Assembly (NCBI RefSeq): GCF_963576615.1
Contig: NC_088710.1
Coordinates: 19,897,114-19,961,113 of the forward strand
DNA: 64,000 bases
Direction: 5' to 3'
Source: Watersipora subatra
Taxonomy: Eukaryota; Bryozoa; Gymnolaemata; Cheilostomatida; Watersiporidae
Both the position numbers and the translations under genes were made by a program. This document shows, piece after piece, positions 32,511 through 44,290 of the stretch (the first letter of the stretch is position 1; the number at the start of each line of letters is the position of its first letter). Under the pieces are notes generated by a model. It searched no databases, was not told where the DNA came from, and worked only from the letters and a program-made list of their open reading frames with translations.

Positions 32511-35500
32511 TAGTCTGGTGGCCACAGGGCATTATCGTGTCAACAGGTGGCAGAAGATGGGGTCTATGGTAACTTGACACTTTTAACATGTTTCTAATTT
32601 ATTCATTATTAATTTAGTTTCCTACCGCTATTTTAGTTGATAAGCTAAGAGTAATTTGCCATTAAATGGTGAGTAGTTATACAAAAATAAATTTTTTCTT
32701 ACGCCGTGCGCAGTCAGTCGGACCAGCTAATCAGAGCCGTAGACCAACATTTACCTCATGTTGTAGTAGGGGGGTATTAAATTACCCCGATATCAATTAG
32801 GTTTGTTGTCAGATTCCTGTCTCATCGAGCGACCGCAGGCGTTTGGAGTAATGATCGAAAACTTTAATTTACATGTACTAATTATACCGATTTAATAGCT
32901 AACTGTCATGGATTACATAATTCAATATAATCAACTACTACATTATATTAGATAAAAGGTTGTTCAACGCACTAACACGTTCAACACTGCATCTTTATGG
33001 CAAGTCTGATTCTACAAGTGAAGCCGACGCCAGATACAGGTTGTTCTCATCAAGGACATCTTATGAAAAAAACTTTCCACCAAGAGGGTTCTCTCCGTCG
33101 GCATTTAATGAGGGTCAATTACTAAGCAGCAATACAGCAGTGGAAAATTCAACCATTAATGGTGCCCCCAGATCCCACAAACCACGTCTGGAGTAAAGAT
33201 GATGATGAGATTTCTGGGCAATGCTTTCCTGATGAGCAAAGAGCTATTCCTAGGCAGCTTGTCCAATGGACCAGTTGCTCATGCAAAAAAAAGAGTTTGC
33301 AAGTCTATGCGGCTGTGTAGAGTGCAGTAATGAAATGACTGACGAGATTGAGGATGGTAATCAATTAGACTGTGATGATGAGCTTTAAGATTATAATTAT
33401 GTAATAGTTTTATTAAATACTTTGCAATATGCTTTCTAGAAACAATTAACAGTTTTTGATGTATCATGATAAACAGACTATGTATTTTGGTAAACATGCT
33501 ATATAATAATCATACTAGTCTTCATAAGTCTTCATAGTCTTCATACTAGTCATCATAAGTACTAAGATACCCATACAAAGACATGATATTAATTAATCAT
33601 TCAGAAAGTTGGTTGTCATCGAACATACTGCACCACACATTCCATCATACTGGTTACATTCAACATTTCAACCAAACATGGTTTCAAAATACTGCATGGT
33701 TTTAACATGCTACCAGTACCATAAATCTAAAGCTAAGCCAGAAATTTCGCATATTGATGTCAGTTAAATAAAAAAGAAATAATTTTAATAATAATTTCAT
33801 TTAAAAGATTAAGTTTACATTAGATTTGTTAGTTAGTCTGCGTCACAACCAGTGTACCCAATGAGGTATACAGTATAGCCTGTCAATCAGTAGTTGTACA
33901 GGTATCAATGTAACGAGTATGAAGAGGGTTTCTGGCAGATCAGTGGCTAAGGTGATGGCGAGAAATGTTTGTCATATCAAGTCCCTGGCGGCCGACTACA
34001 ATGTAAAGAATCGCATCCATTAGAGACAATGAGTTCAAAATACAAAATGATCATATAGACATATAAGAGCTGACATACATTTATGGTGCAATATTTATCG
34101 ATCATAACCTACCCGAAAAACGATCTATCAAAGCATGTAGCAATAAATTTAAAACTTGAAAATAGGAAGAGCTACAATACTGATTTGAACGTGTACGCAA
34201 TGTGCATAGCCCTACATAAAAGTAATAGATGTACCCCTTTAGCTTTAACCACAACAATAATTAGTTAACTCATACATCGCATACTTCTGTAAGGTAATAA
34301 TTGATATGTGAGTGCTATAACAATACAATATAATACAATTGATTAAAATACAACAAAATATGTATTAATATATATAATATGACACAACATAATGCAACAT
34401 ATCAGTCCTATAGCACAATTCAAATCAGTTCAATAGAACATAATACAGCTATTATAATACAATACAATAGAATATAGTGTAATAACACAATAATACAGTA
34501 CTGATAAGTTCTGCATGACACAATATAGTAACTTAAAACTAACCAAACCATCAGTTAAATAACAATCATACATTTGCATAAAGGTACTACACTTTGTGTT
34601 GATATTGGTTTGACGTTTCAAAGAGTAATACAGTCTCCAATTTTGTAAATAGGCGAGCTAAGTCTTAATAAAAATCAGCAGAGGCATTCTATATTACAAA
34701 TAGTCCAGTATTACTGGTTTATTAAAAAAATACCCAATCTAGGTATTCTAGTATAAGTAAGTATAAGTAATATAAGTAGCTTATAATGTTATGTAGTGCT
34801 ACCGTTTTAGCCTAAAAATTAAACAAATTGAGTTAGGCTATTGAGTGTATGAAACAGTGAGTGTCTGAAGACACAGCAACAATACCTACGACAGAGATTA
34901 GTTTATTGTATAGTTTGTAACCAATATGTAAAATCTGGACTGAGAAGTTTGACTTGAGAGTTTGATTCATTATAATCAACACCTATCACTCATTGATCCA
35001 ACTGACTACAGTACACAGTGAAGGAAACGCAAGATTTTCAATAAAGCAATGCATTTAATCTTTGATTAATTATTCATAAATATTAAGTAAATGAGTTTGC
35101 TATCATCTCACCTTATTTTTTTCAGGGGTTTGAGATTCTTTGCAACTTGAGAAGCTCTTTGTTATTTCGACTCACTAGCAATCTTCCTCAAGCATTCAGT
35201 GTGGCATTTACATACGACTAACACTGCGAGCTGCGATCTGACTGTTTGTAGATAGTGCTCTACATCTCATAAAAACTTTGGATTATCACTTTTTCCGTTA
35301 GTAAAACTTTGTTGACTTCTTAACATGTAAAACTTGATTATAATGAATTATGTAACTGATAATAGCTAGCTGTGGTAATCAATTTAAATAGAAGATACTA
35401 AATTTGCGCTACTACTAACCGGCGTATACGGCAGTTTCTAACACGGAACAGCGGAAACAGACTAAGGGCACAAATGTTATCGGTGAATGCAAATACGCCC

Positions 35501-35760
35501 CGTATTAAACAAATGCATAGATTTATGTTTACCTAGCTGATTTGGCTAATTGCGCATGGCGCAAGGGAAATCTCATTTATGCATTTCTACCCATCTTTTA
35601 ATGGCAAATAATCCCTGCTTGACAAGAATAATTCCGGTAGGTATAATAAAAAAATTAGGAGATGTTTTATTCTATCCATTAAATCTAAAATTCGTTATAC
35701 CCCATTGTCGTGCCACCTTGGCAAAAAACGACACAAAAATGCCCTGTGGCCACCAGACTA
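32511..35760. mobile_element. Inner 3.25-kb element within left arm
   Basis: Diverged terminal inverted repeats of about 230 bases start TAGTCTGGTGGCCACAGGGC. Flanked by TAT on each side (32508-32510, 35761-35763). The small foldback element keeps the uninserted junction AAACTATGTATG at 40041-40043. It is therefore a separate transposon that jumped into a foldback element. Holds a decayed gene at 32955-33384 and a low-complexity TATTAC-rich stretch near 34300-34500. Confidence 0.75.
32955..33384 (+). pseudogene. Decayed Cys-rich gene of a transposon-associated family
   Basis: Pieces in shifting frames read RSTLHLYGKSDSTSEADARY, then LRRHLMRVNY, then PPDPTNHVWSKDDDEI, then CSCKK and CGCVECSN. 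The order (LYG-K...ARY, a PPT/HxxRxNYQ-like block, PDP-W, then a CxC cysteine-rich tail) matches uncharacterised proteins common near invertebrate transposons, as I remember them. At least two frameshifts and a stop break it. The mirror copy is at 38668-39097. Confidence 0.5.
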
Positions 35761-35850
35761 TATGTATGTACTGTAAAACTAAAGCTAATAGCGAATTATT
35801 AGAATTATACTGTGCCGAGTTTGCAACTCGAGTTGTACAACTCGAGTTGT

Positions 35851-36201
35851 TATGGCGCCTTACAGTGCCTCGCCTTGCGCGTTCACAACTCGAGTTGTAC
35901 AACTCGAGTTGCACAACTCGAGTTGTGAACACGCAACGCGACTTTTCAAAAGTAAGGTGCAATATATTGGTATTACGGTAGCATAACCGTAGATCTAGTT
36001 ATATTAACAATGGTACATCAATAGGCACCCGTTAGCTAATTAAAAATTAAACTGTATGTACTGTAAAACTAGAGCTAATAGCGAATTATTAGAATTATAC
36101 TGTGCCGAGTTTGCAACTCGAGTTGTACAACTCGAGTTGTGCAACTCGAGTTGTACAACTCGAGTTATATTTACAAACTCGAGTTGTACAACTCGAGTTG
36201 T
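35851..36201. mobile_element. Spacer between the arms: a further element terminus
   Basis: TA at 35851-35852 is followed by TGGCGCCTTACAG and about 200 bases repeating the terminal module of 32309-32510. The rest (36054-36240) is a separate small palindrome centred near 36171, with eight CTCGAG units. The spacer is thus another terminus inserted in the array. Confidence 0.7.
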
Positions 36202-39200
36202 GCAACTCGAGTTGTACAACTCGAGTTGCAAACTCGGCACAGTATAATTCTAATAATTCGCTATTAGCTTTAGTTTTACAGTACATACATATAGTCTGGT
36301 GGCCACAGGGCATTTTTGTGTCGTTTTTTGCCAAGGTGGCACGACAATGGGGTATAACGAATTTTAGATTTAATGGATAGAATAAAACATCTCCTAATTT
36401 TTTTATTATACCTACCGGAATTATTCTTGTCAAGCAGGGATTATTTGCCATTAAAAGATGGGTAGAAATGCATAAATGAGATTTCCCTTGCGCCATGCGC
36501 AATTAGCCAAATCAGCTAGGTAAACATAAATCTATGCATTTGTTTAATACGGGGCGTATTTGCATTCACCGATAACATTTGTGCCCTTAGTCTGTTTCCG
36601 CTGTTCCGTGTTAGAAACTGCCGTATACGCCGGTTAGTAGTAGCGCAAATTTAGTATCTTCTATTTAAATTGATTACCACAGCTAGCTATTATCAGTTAC
36701 ATAATTCATTATAATCAAGTTTTACATGTTAAGAAGTCAACAAAGTTTTACTAACGGAAAAAGTGATAATCCAAAGTTTTTATGAGATGTAGAGCACTAT
36801 CTACAAACAGTCAGATCGCAGCTCGCAGTGTTAGTCGTATGTAAATGCCACACTGAATGCTTGAGGAAGATTGCTAGTGAGTCGAAATAACAAAGAGCTT
36901 CTCAAGTTGCAAAGAATCTCAAACCCCTGAAAAAAATAAGGTGAGATGATAGCAAACTCATTTACTTAATATTTATGAATAATTAATCAAAGATTAAATG
37001 CATTGCTTTATTGAAAATCTTGCGTTTCCTTCACTGTGTACTGTAGTCAGTTGGATCAATGAGTGATAGGTGTTGATTATAATGAATCAAACTCTCAAGT
37101 CAAACTTCTCAGTCCAGATTTTACATATTGGTTACAAACTATACAATAAACTAATCTCTGTCGTAGGTATTGTTGCTGTGTCTTCAGACACTCACTGTTT
37201 CATACACTCAATAGCCTAACTCAATTTGTTTAATTTTTAGGCTAAAACGGTAGCACTACATAACATTATAAGCTACTTATATTACTTATACTTACTTATA
37301 CTAGAATACCTAGATTGGGTATTTTTTTAATAAACCAGTAATACTGGACTATTTGTAATATAGAATGCCTCTGCTGATTTTTATTAAGACTTAGCTCGCC
37401 TATTTACAAAATTGGAGACTGTATTACTCTTTGAAACGTCAAACCAATATCAACACAAAGTGTAGTACCTTTATGCAAATGTATGATTGTTATTTAACTG
37501 ATGGTTTGGTTAGTTTTAAGTTACTATATTGTGTCATGCAGAACTTATCAGTACTGTATTATTGTGTTATTACACTATATTCTATTGTATTGTATTATAA
37601 TAGCTGTATTATGTTGTATTGAACTGATTTGAATTGTGCTATAGGACTGATATGTTGCATTATGTTGTGTCATATTATATATATTAATACATATTTTGTT
37701 GTATTTTAATCAATTGTATTATATTGTATTGTTATAGCACTCACATATCAATTATTACCTTACAGAAGTATGCGATGTATGAGTTAACTAATTATTGTTG
37801 TGGTTAAAGCTAAAGGGGTACATCTATTACTTTTATGTAGGGCTATGCACATTGCGTACACGTTCAAATCAGTATTGTAGCTCTTCCTATTTTCAAGTTT
37901 TAAATTTATTGCTACATGCTTTGATAGATCGTTTTTCGGGTAGGTTATGATCGATAAATATTGCACCATAAATGTATGTCAGCTCTTATATGTCTATATG
38001 ATCATTTTGTATTTTGAACTCATTGTCTCTAATGGATGCGATTCTTTACATTGTAGTCGGCCGCCAGGGACTTGATATGACAAACATTTCTCGCCATCAC
38101 CTTAGCCACTGATCTGCCAGAAACCCTCTTCATACTCGTTACATTGATACCTGTACAACTACTGATTGACAGGCTATACTGTATACCTCATTGGGTACAC
38201 TGGTTGTGACGCAGACTAACTAACAAATCTAATGTAAACTTAATCTTTTAAATGAAATTATTATTAAAATTATTTCTTTTTTATTTAACTGACATCAATA
38301 TGCGAAATTTCTGGCTTAGCTTTAGATTTATGGTACTGGTAGCATGTTAAAACCATGCAGTATTTTGAAACCATGTTTGGTTGAAATGTTGAATGTAACC
38401 AGTATGATGGAATGTGTGGTGCAGTATGTTCGATGACAACCAACTTTCTGAATGATTAATTAATATCATGTCTTTGTATGGGTATCTTAGTACTTATGAT
38501 GACTAGTATGAAGACTATGAAGACTTATGAAGACTAGTATGATTATTATATAGCATGTTTACCAAAATACATAGTCTGTTTATCATGATACATCAAAAAC
38601 TGTTAATTGTTTCTAGAAAGCATATTGCAAAGTATTTAATAAAACTATTACATAATTATAATCTTAAAGCTCATCATCACAGTCTAATTGATTACCATCC
38701 TCAATCTCGTCAGTCATTTCATTACTGCACTCTACACAGCCGCATAGACTTGCAAACTCTTTTTTTTGCATGAGCAACTGGTCCATTGGACAAGCTGCCT
38801 AGGAATAGCTCTTTGCTCATCAGGAAAGCATTGCCCAGAAATCTCATCATCATCTTTACTCCAGACGTGGTTTGTGGGATCTGGGGGCACCATTAATGGT
38901 TGAATTTTCCACTGCTGTATTGCTGCTTAGTAATTGACCCTCATTAAATGCCGACGGAGAGAACCCTCTTGGTGGAAAGTTTTTTTCATAAGATGTCCTT
39001 GATGAGAACAACCTGTATCTGGCGTCGGCTTCACTTGTAGAATCAGACTTGCCATAAAGATGCAGTGTTGAACGTGTTAGTGCGTTGAACAACCTTTTAT
39101 CTAATATAATGTAGTAGTTGATTATATTGAATTATGTAATCCATGACAGTTAGCTATTAAATCGGTATAATTAGTACATGTAAATTAAAGTTTTCGATCA

Positions 39201-39729
39201 TTACTCCAAACGCCTGCGGTCGCTCGATGAGACAGGAATCTGACAACAAACCTAATTGATATCGGGGTAATTTAATACCCCCCTACTACAACATGAGGTA
39301 AATGTTGGTCTACGGCTCTGATTAGCTGGTCCGACTGACTGCGCACGGCGTAAGAAAAAATTTATTTTTGTATAACTACTCACCATTTAATGGCAAATTA
39401 CTCTTAGCTTATCAACTAAAATAGCGGTAGGAAACTAAATTAATAATGAATAAATTAGAAACATGTTAAAAGTGTCAAGTTACCATAGACCCCATCTTCT
39501 GCCACCTGTTGACACGATAATGCCCTGTGGCCACCAGACTAATAGTTTAATTTCTATTAGCTAACGGGTGCCTATTGATGTACCATTGTTAATATAACTA
39601 GATCTACGGTTATGCTACCGTAATACCAATATATTGCACCTTACTTTTGAAAAGTCGCGTTGCGTGTTCACAACTCGAGTTGTGCAACTCGAGTTGTGAA
39701 CGCGCAAGGCGAGGCACTGTAAGGCGCCA
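36202..39729 (-). repeat. Right arm of the 7.4-kb foldback element
   Basis: Inverted copy of 32309-35850, containing the second copy of the inner element (36292-39541). Ends GGCGCCA then TA at 39730-39731. Confidence 0.9.
38668..39097 (-). pseudogene. Mirror copy of the decayed Cys-rich gene
   Basis: Same disabled sequence as 32955-33384 on the opposite strand, so the damage predates the inverted duplication or was spread by conversion between arms. Confidence 0.5.
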
Positions 39730-39731
39730 TA

Positions 39732-39839
39732 AATACCAATATATTGCACCTTACTTTTGAAAAGTCGTGTTGCGCGTTCACAACTCGAGTTGTGCAACTC
39801 GAGTTGATCAACTCGAGTTGCGAACACGCAACGCGAGGA
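39732..39839. repeat. Terminal fragment of a third foldback element
   Basis: ATACCAATATATTGCACC through AACGCGAGG matches the end module at 41480-41587 but lacks the last CACTGTAAGGCGCCA. It lies between the two larger elements. Confidence 0.7.
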
Positions 39840-39841
39840 TA

Positions 39842-41601
39842 TGGCGCCTTACAGTGCCTCGCGTTGCGCGTTCACAACTCGAGTTGATCAACTCGAGTTG
39901 CACAACTCGAGTTGTGAACGCGCAACACGACTTTTCAAAAGTAAGGCGCAATATACTGGTATTACGGTAGAATAACCGTAGATCTGGTTATATTAACAAT
40001 GGTATAGCAATAGACACCCGTTAGCTAATAGAAATTAAACTATGTATGTACTGTAAAACTAGAGCTAATAGCGAATTATTAGAATTATACTGTGCCGAGT
40101 TTGCAACTCGAGTTGTACAACTCGAGTTGCACAACTCGAGTTGTACAACTCGAGTTTGTAAATATAACTCGAGTTGTACAACTCGAGTTGCACAACTCGA
40201 GTTCATCAAAACCCAAGCCGAGTTCTTTAAACAGCAACTCGAGTTCAACAACTCGGCTTGAGAACATCTCATCGTTTCATTTTCTCTAGCTATATGGAAT
40301 TTTTTGTGCATCATTAAACGCCGTTGAAATAATTTCTATGTTCATTTTGGTGTTCATTCAGTTTCTTGTCAGATTCTAGAGAGATGACTCTTTTCTTATT
40401 TGAAAAAGAAGTTGCCCGGCTGGCTGCGAATTTCTTTTTCCCAAACAGGTTTACATACGGCAGTAAAATTTTGGCTCATGTTTGGCTTTAGTAATTGAGC
40501 TTTAGTAACCAAAACTTACATCATTACATTAGAAATCAATAGTTATAATTAGAAAGGAACACAAAATTCTAAATAACGTAGCAAAACTGATGTTATCATT
40601 CAAAAAGTGCTGTTAAAACGTAAGAGGCGCTCACTTGAAACTCATTAATTTAAGCCATTTTGAATAATATTTTGGAATTTTGTGTTCCTCTCTAATTATA
40701 ACTATTGACTTTCAATGTAATGATGTAGGTTTTGATTACTAAAACTCGATTACTAAAGCCAATCATGAGCCAAAATTTTACTGCCGTGTGTAAACCTGTT
40801 TGGGAAAAAAATTCGCTGCTCGGTTCTCATATAGATTGTTTTTAGTTTGCTTTTTACATTCTACAATTGTTTTTGTCTCTTTATATTTATAGAAATGAAT
40901 ATGCGCAAATCTCGCCAATATATAATTTAAATATGTATACATATTTAAATCATTATTATTATTAATATTAAATTTCTGTAAATGAGACACCCCAATTACT
41001 CACTTTGCTTTCTTTACGAACCCGTGTTAGTTTTGCGTATAGGTAACACAACTCGAGGTCATAAACCCAGGCCGAGTTGTACAATTCGGCAACTCGAGTT
41101 GGACAACACGGCAACTCGAGTTGTACAACTCGAGTTGTGAACGCGCAACGCGAGGCACTGTAAGGCGCCAGAGAGATGTTCTCAAGCCGAGTTGTTGAAC
41201 TCGAGTTGCTGTTGAAAGAACTCGGCTTGGGTTTTGGTGAACTCGAGTTGTGCAACTCGAGTTGTACAACTCGAGTTATATTTACAAACTCGAGTTGTAC
41301 AACTCGAGTTGTGCAACTCGAGTTGTACAACTCGAGTTGCAAACTCGGCACAGTATAATTCTAATAATTCGCTATTAGTTCTAGTTTTACAGTACACACA
41401 TAATTTAATTTCTATTAGCTAACGGGTGTCTATTGATATACCATTGGTAATATAACCAGATCTACGGTTATGCTACCGTAATACCAATATATTGCACCTT
41501 ACTTTTGAAAAGTCGTGTTGCGCGTTCACAACTCGAGTTGTGCAACTCGAGTTGATCAACTCGAGTTGTGAACGCGCAACGCGAGGCACTGTAAGGCGCC
41601 A
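39842..41601. mobile_element. Small foldback element, 1760 bp
   Basis: Arms 39842-40270 and 41173-41601 (429 bases each) are inverted copies. TA lies on both sides (39840-39841, 41602-41603). A second diverged inverted repeat lies inside (40416-40578 with about 40655-40823, sharing CCCAAACAGGTTTACA). A further GGCGCCA terminus at 41150-41169 abuts the right arm. No coding capacity. Confidence 0.85.
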
Positions 41602-41850
41602 TACTTTCTTTCTCAGCGGTGCAATATAGTTAGTACCTGTGCTAAGACAAATGGCATGCGTTACACTTTACTGCACCACACTTGTGGCACGAAAATTGAT
41701 TTCTGTGTCATGACAATATTCACCCCAACCAGACTGTCGAATTGTTTAACAGTATTTATTGCAAGTATGGACTTCTTCCTAAAATACACCCCAACATGTT
41801 TACCATTCACTCAGTGCAAATCAGTGAAAACAGCACATTCGTTCTGTCGG

Positions 41851-41980
41851 ACAGGTGTCCTTCAGTGGAATATTGCCGAGGCTAGGCCGTAGTCTACACA
41901 CACACAAAAAACAACATGTTGTTTTTTGTGTGTGTAGACTACGGCCCGACTTTGGCAATATCCCACTAAAGGACACTTGT
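41851..41980. mobile_element. MULE-like hairpin MITE, 130 bp
   Basis: Flanked by the 10-base direct repeat GTTCTGTCGG (41841-41850 and 41981-41990). Ends are ACAGGTGTCC and GGACACTTGT. It folds along its whole length, with GCCGTAGTCTACACACAC facing its complement around CAACATGTTG. Copy 2 has the empty site near 60030. Confidence 0.85.
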
Positions 41981-42398
41981 GTTCTGTCGGCACTTATTTC
42001 AAATAAACTATTCGAAAAATGAGTTTCATTTTAATACTAGTTTGTAATCTTTTATTTTGTTGATAACAAAATAATAAAAAACCTCTATTTGCAGGCATAT
42101 TATCAAATGAAATGAAAACTGTAAAAGTATCTTGAACACAAGATAGTAGTGAACAATTCATATTTAGTTTGAGATTATTTGTGTGAAAAATTGAAAGAAA
42201 ATTTACATGAGAGGATGACTTCAAATAAGTTATACAGGATAACTTATACAAAAATAAATTGATTGATGCTATATCATAATATTCAAGTGCTCCAGTCTAA
42301 AGACTAGATTCTTTAGGAGTATTGATTGTGGCAAGATCGATTGTTAAATAATAAATGGATGACTATAATATGGTCTGTATCATCTGTCTGTGTGAGTA

Positions 42399-42587
42399 TC
42401 ATTGGTGTTTACTTCTATGGTCTATCTGCAGTGGGTTAATTATGTTTTTTAGTGAATCGGCCGCTTCATGTATAAATTCTAGCAGATGTTGGTAGTTGGG
42501 AGCATTAGGAAATATTTTCTTTTCTAGATTGATGTAATTGCGGCATCTGTATAGATAATGGTCTACTGTTTCATCCTCATCCTTCAT
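42399..42587 (-). pseudogene. LINE reverse-transcriptase C-terminal fragment
   Basis: DETVDHYLYRCRNYINLEKK resembles the conserved tail (ETVxHxLxxCPxY) after the RT domain of many non-LTR retrotransposons. Nothing upstream looks like RT, so it is a short 5'-truncated relic. Falls in the duplicated segment. Confidence 0.5.
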
Positions 42588-42599
42588 TTTAATGCTTAT

Positions 42600-44290
42600 A
42601 TCACATCATCTACTTAGAGCTTTTATAAACACCTTCTGGTACGTTTTGTACAAATTGTATGATTTGGCGCGAGCTCTTTAATCATATGAATTATATTATA
42701 CAATTATTGAGCTATTATTAGTTCTCGTGTAATATTTTTTCATGTAATGAGAATTTCTTAAATTTTCCGATCGCTCGCGCTATGTGATTGAATATTTCGA
42801 ATTATTGCTGCAAAGCTCAATTCGGCACTTATATGTAACATACCTGCCGCTGCGCTTGTTATGCAGTTTTAGTTAGCGTTCTGTTATCTCAGGAAACGCT
42901 TGATCTGTGTGCATAAATAGATCATTTAATCATTATTAAAGAATCATTGAAAGAAGTCATTTGTTTGATAGGATGTAGACTGGTAAAAACAATACATTAT
43001 ATATAATTAGTTATATCTTTCTGTGCGTAATCATTACATGAGCATAGTGAGACAAGCCATTATAACCATGTGTTGAAGATGGGTCTGTTTTCTGCTAACT
43101 ACAAATTCTTGTAACTCTTATATGACAGGCCACTGAAGATAGCTGCCACATCAACTTTACCCTTTTGAACTTTCTAAAGCGCACCCTCTAGAGTAAAAAT
43201 ACTTCTGTCTGTATGGTTATATTCATCCTTGTGCACTATACAATACAAACTGCTACCTTTTCCAGATCTTTCTACAAAACAGGTCAGGGATATGACAACC
43301 CATTAGACTGCTAACCAAAAGCCACTTCTTTAGTGGTAGCAGTGGGATTCTAGGCAAGAAGGTAGAAAACAAGGAAGCAAACTGTGTTTAGCTCTACACA
43401 TATCCATAAACTAGGAGTTATCTTCTATATGCCCTGATCAGTGACAATGAAGCAATTGCTGTTATTCCGTTTTTAGTCCTACACATACCTGTAAGCAAGA
43501 AGTCACCATCTATATGTGGCTTGCTACACTAGTTGATTAACACAATCAATTAGTCTATAACTCGCAGACAGATCCAGTAAGACATGTTTAGCATACACCA
43601 TAAATGTTTAGGGTTTGTGGTCTGCAATTGTTTATGAAGATATCGAGCTACGGCTTTTAGTAATGTGCCAACACACAGACACATAATCACTAGTGTTATT
43701 ATTATAATAACAAGAAAGAGTCAATAACTCAGGAAGGTTTGCTAAGAGCGGACCAGACCATTTATATCAGTAGATAGTTAAGCGGATGATTGACTTATAA
43801 TTTAGATAATTTTATATGAGATGCAAAATGCTACACAAATGAGCCGAAGAGGTAAATGTAAAACTACATATTACAGCAAAGACATCCACAACAAATAATT
43901 AGTGATTTCTATTTAACATAAGAGTGAAGTTCATAGACTGCCCAGCAGATGAAACTGTTTAGTTAATGTAAGATTCTTCTACCATAGAATTTACAATGCT
44001 ATATGAGTATTTTAACACTTGTAATGCTTGATTATATTACTATGCTTGATGTTTCTTTGGCTTTGAATTGGATAGCCAGCAGGTGAGTGCTAGAAAAGCT
44101 GGTTTTCAAGAACCAGATCAAGTTTTGAAACTAAATATTAATTAATCATGTAAACATACCATAAAGTCTCTAATTGAATGCCTCCTCTATTTGACCACTA
44201 CTATGAGAGAAAGGTTGTAAAATAGCGAGGCAACCTCTAATTGAACCCCACCTCTATTAAACCGCCACTTTGACTATGTTTGATCTTTAT
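42600..44290. other. Duplicated non-coding flank
   Basis: Matches 60110-60800 and 61900-62790. Includes CTCTAATTGAA-type MITE pieces at 44158-44280. No gene seen. Confidence 0.6.

Larger units (their letters stand above)
32309..35850 (+). repeat. Left arm of the 7.4-kb foldback element
   Basis: Nearly exact inverted copy of 36202-39729 (mirror centre at coordinate 36026). Translated stretches in the two arms differ at a single residue. One 14-base array unit is extra in this arm near its outer end. Order from outside: terminus, CTCGAG array, 200-base terminal module, inner 3.25-kb element, GTATGTACTG module, CTCGAG array. Confidence 0.9.
32309..41601. mobile_element. Nested foldback transposon complex, 9.3 kb
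   Basis: Starts TGGCGCCTTACAGTGCC and ends with its reverse complement, flanked by TA on both sides (32307-32308, 41602-41603). It interrupts the upstream flank of the SDR cluster. The corresponding region of copy 2 (about 59730-59780) lacks it. It consists of a 7.4-kb palindromic element (32309-39729), a 108-base terminal fragment (39732-39839) and a 1.76-kb palindromic element (39842-41601). The same terminus also appears inside, at 35853 and 41169. By my count about 47 CTCGAG sites lie in its palindromic arrays. No transposase was found. Confidence 0.85.
14300..44290 (+). repeat. Segmental duplication, copy 1
   Basis: Collinear with copy 2 (about 45240-62790) apart from insertions. Matching pairs include 14690-16118 with 45520-46944, 20870-21830 with 48575-49530, 21840-22184 with 49560-49910, gene A with gene B, and 41640-44290 with 59800-62780. 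Copy 1 alone carries the Ty3 element, the 22186-22794 and 22926-23381 elements, the 25.3-26.0 kb duplication and the foldback complex. Confidence 0.85.

Noticed and set aside
35550-36502. Open frames rich in VQLELYNSSCTTR repeats on both strands of the foldback region
   Set aside because: These are translations of the palindromic CTCGAG array. The mirrored frames appear on both strands at equal quality.
32309-39729. Palindrome as a pure sequencing or assembly artefact
   Set aside because: Its ends coincide with transposon termini and TA, it has a 350-base structured spacer, and the arms differ by an array unit and at least one base. Kept as a caveat only.
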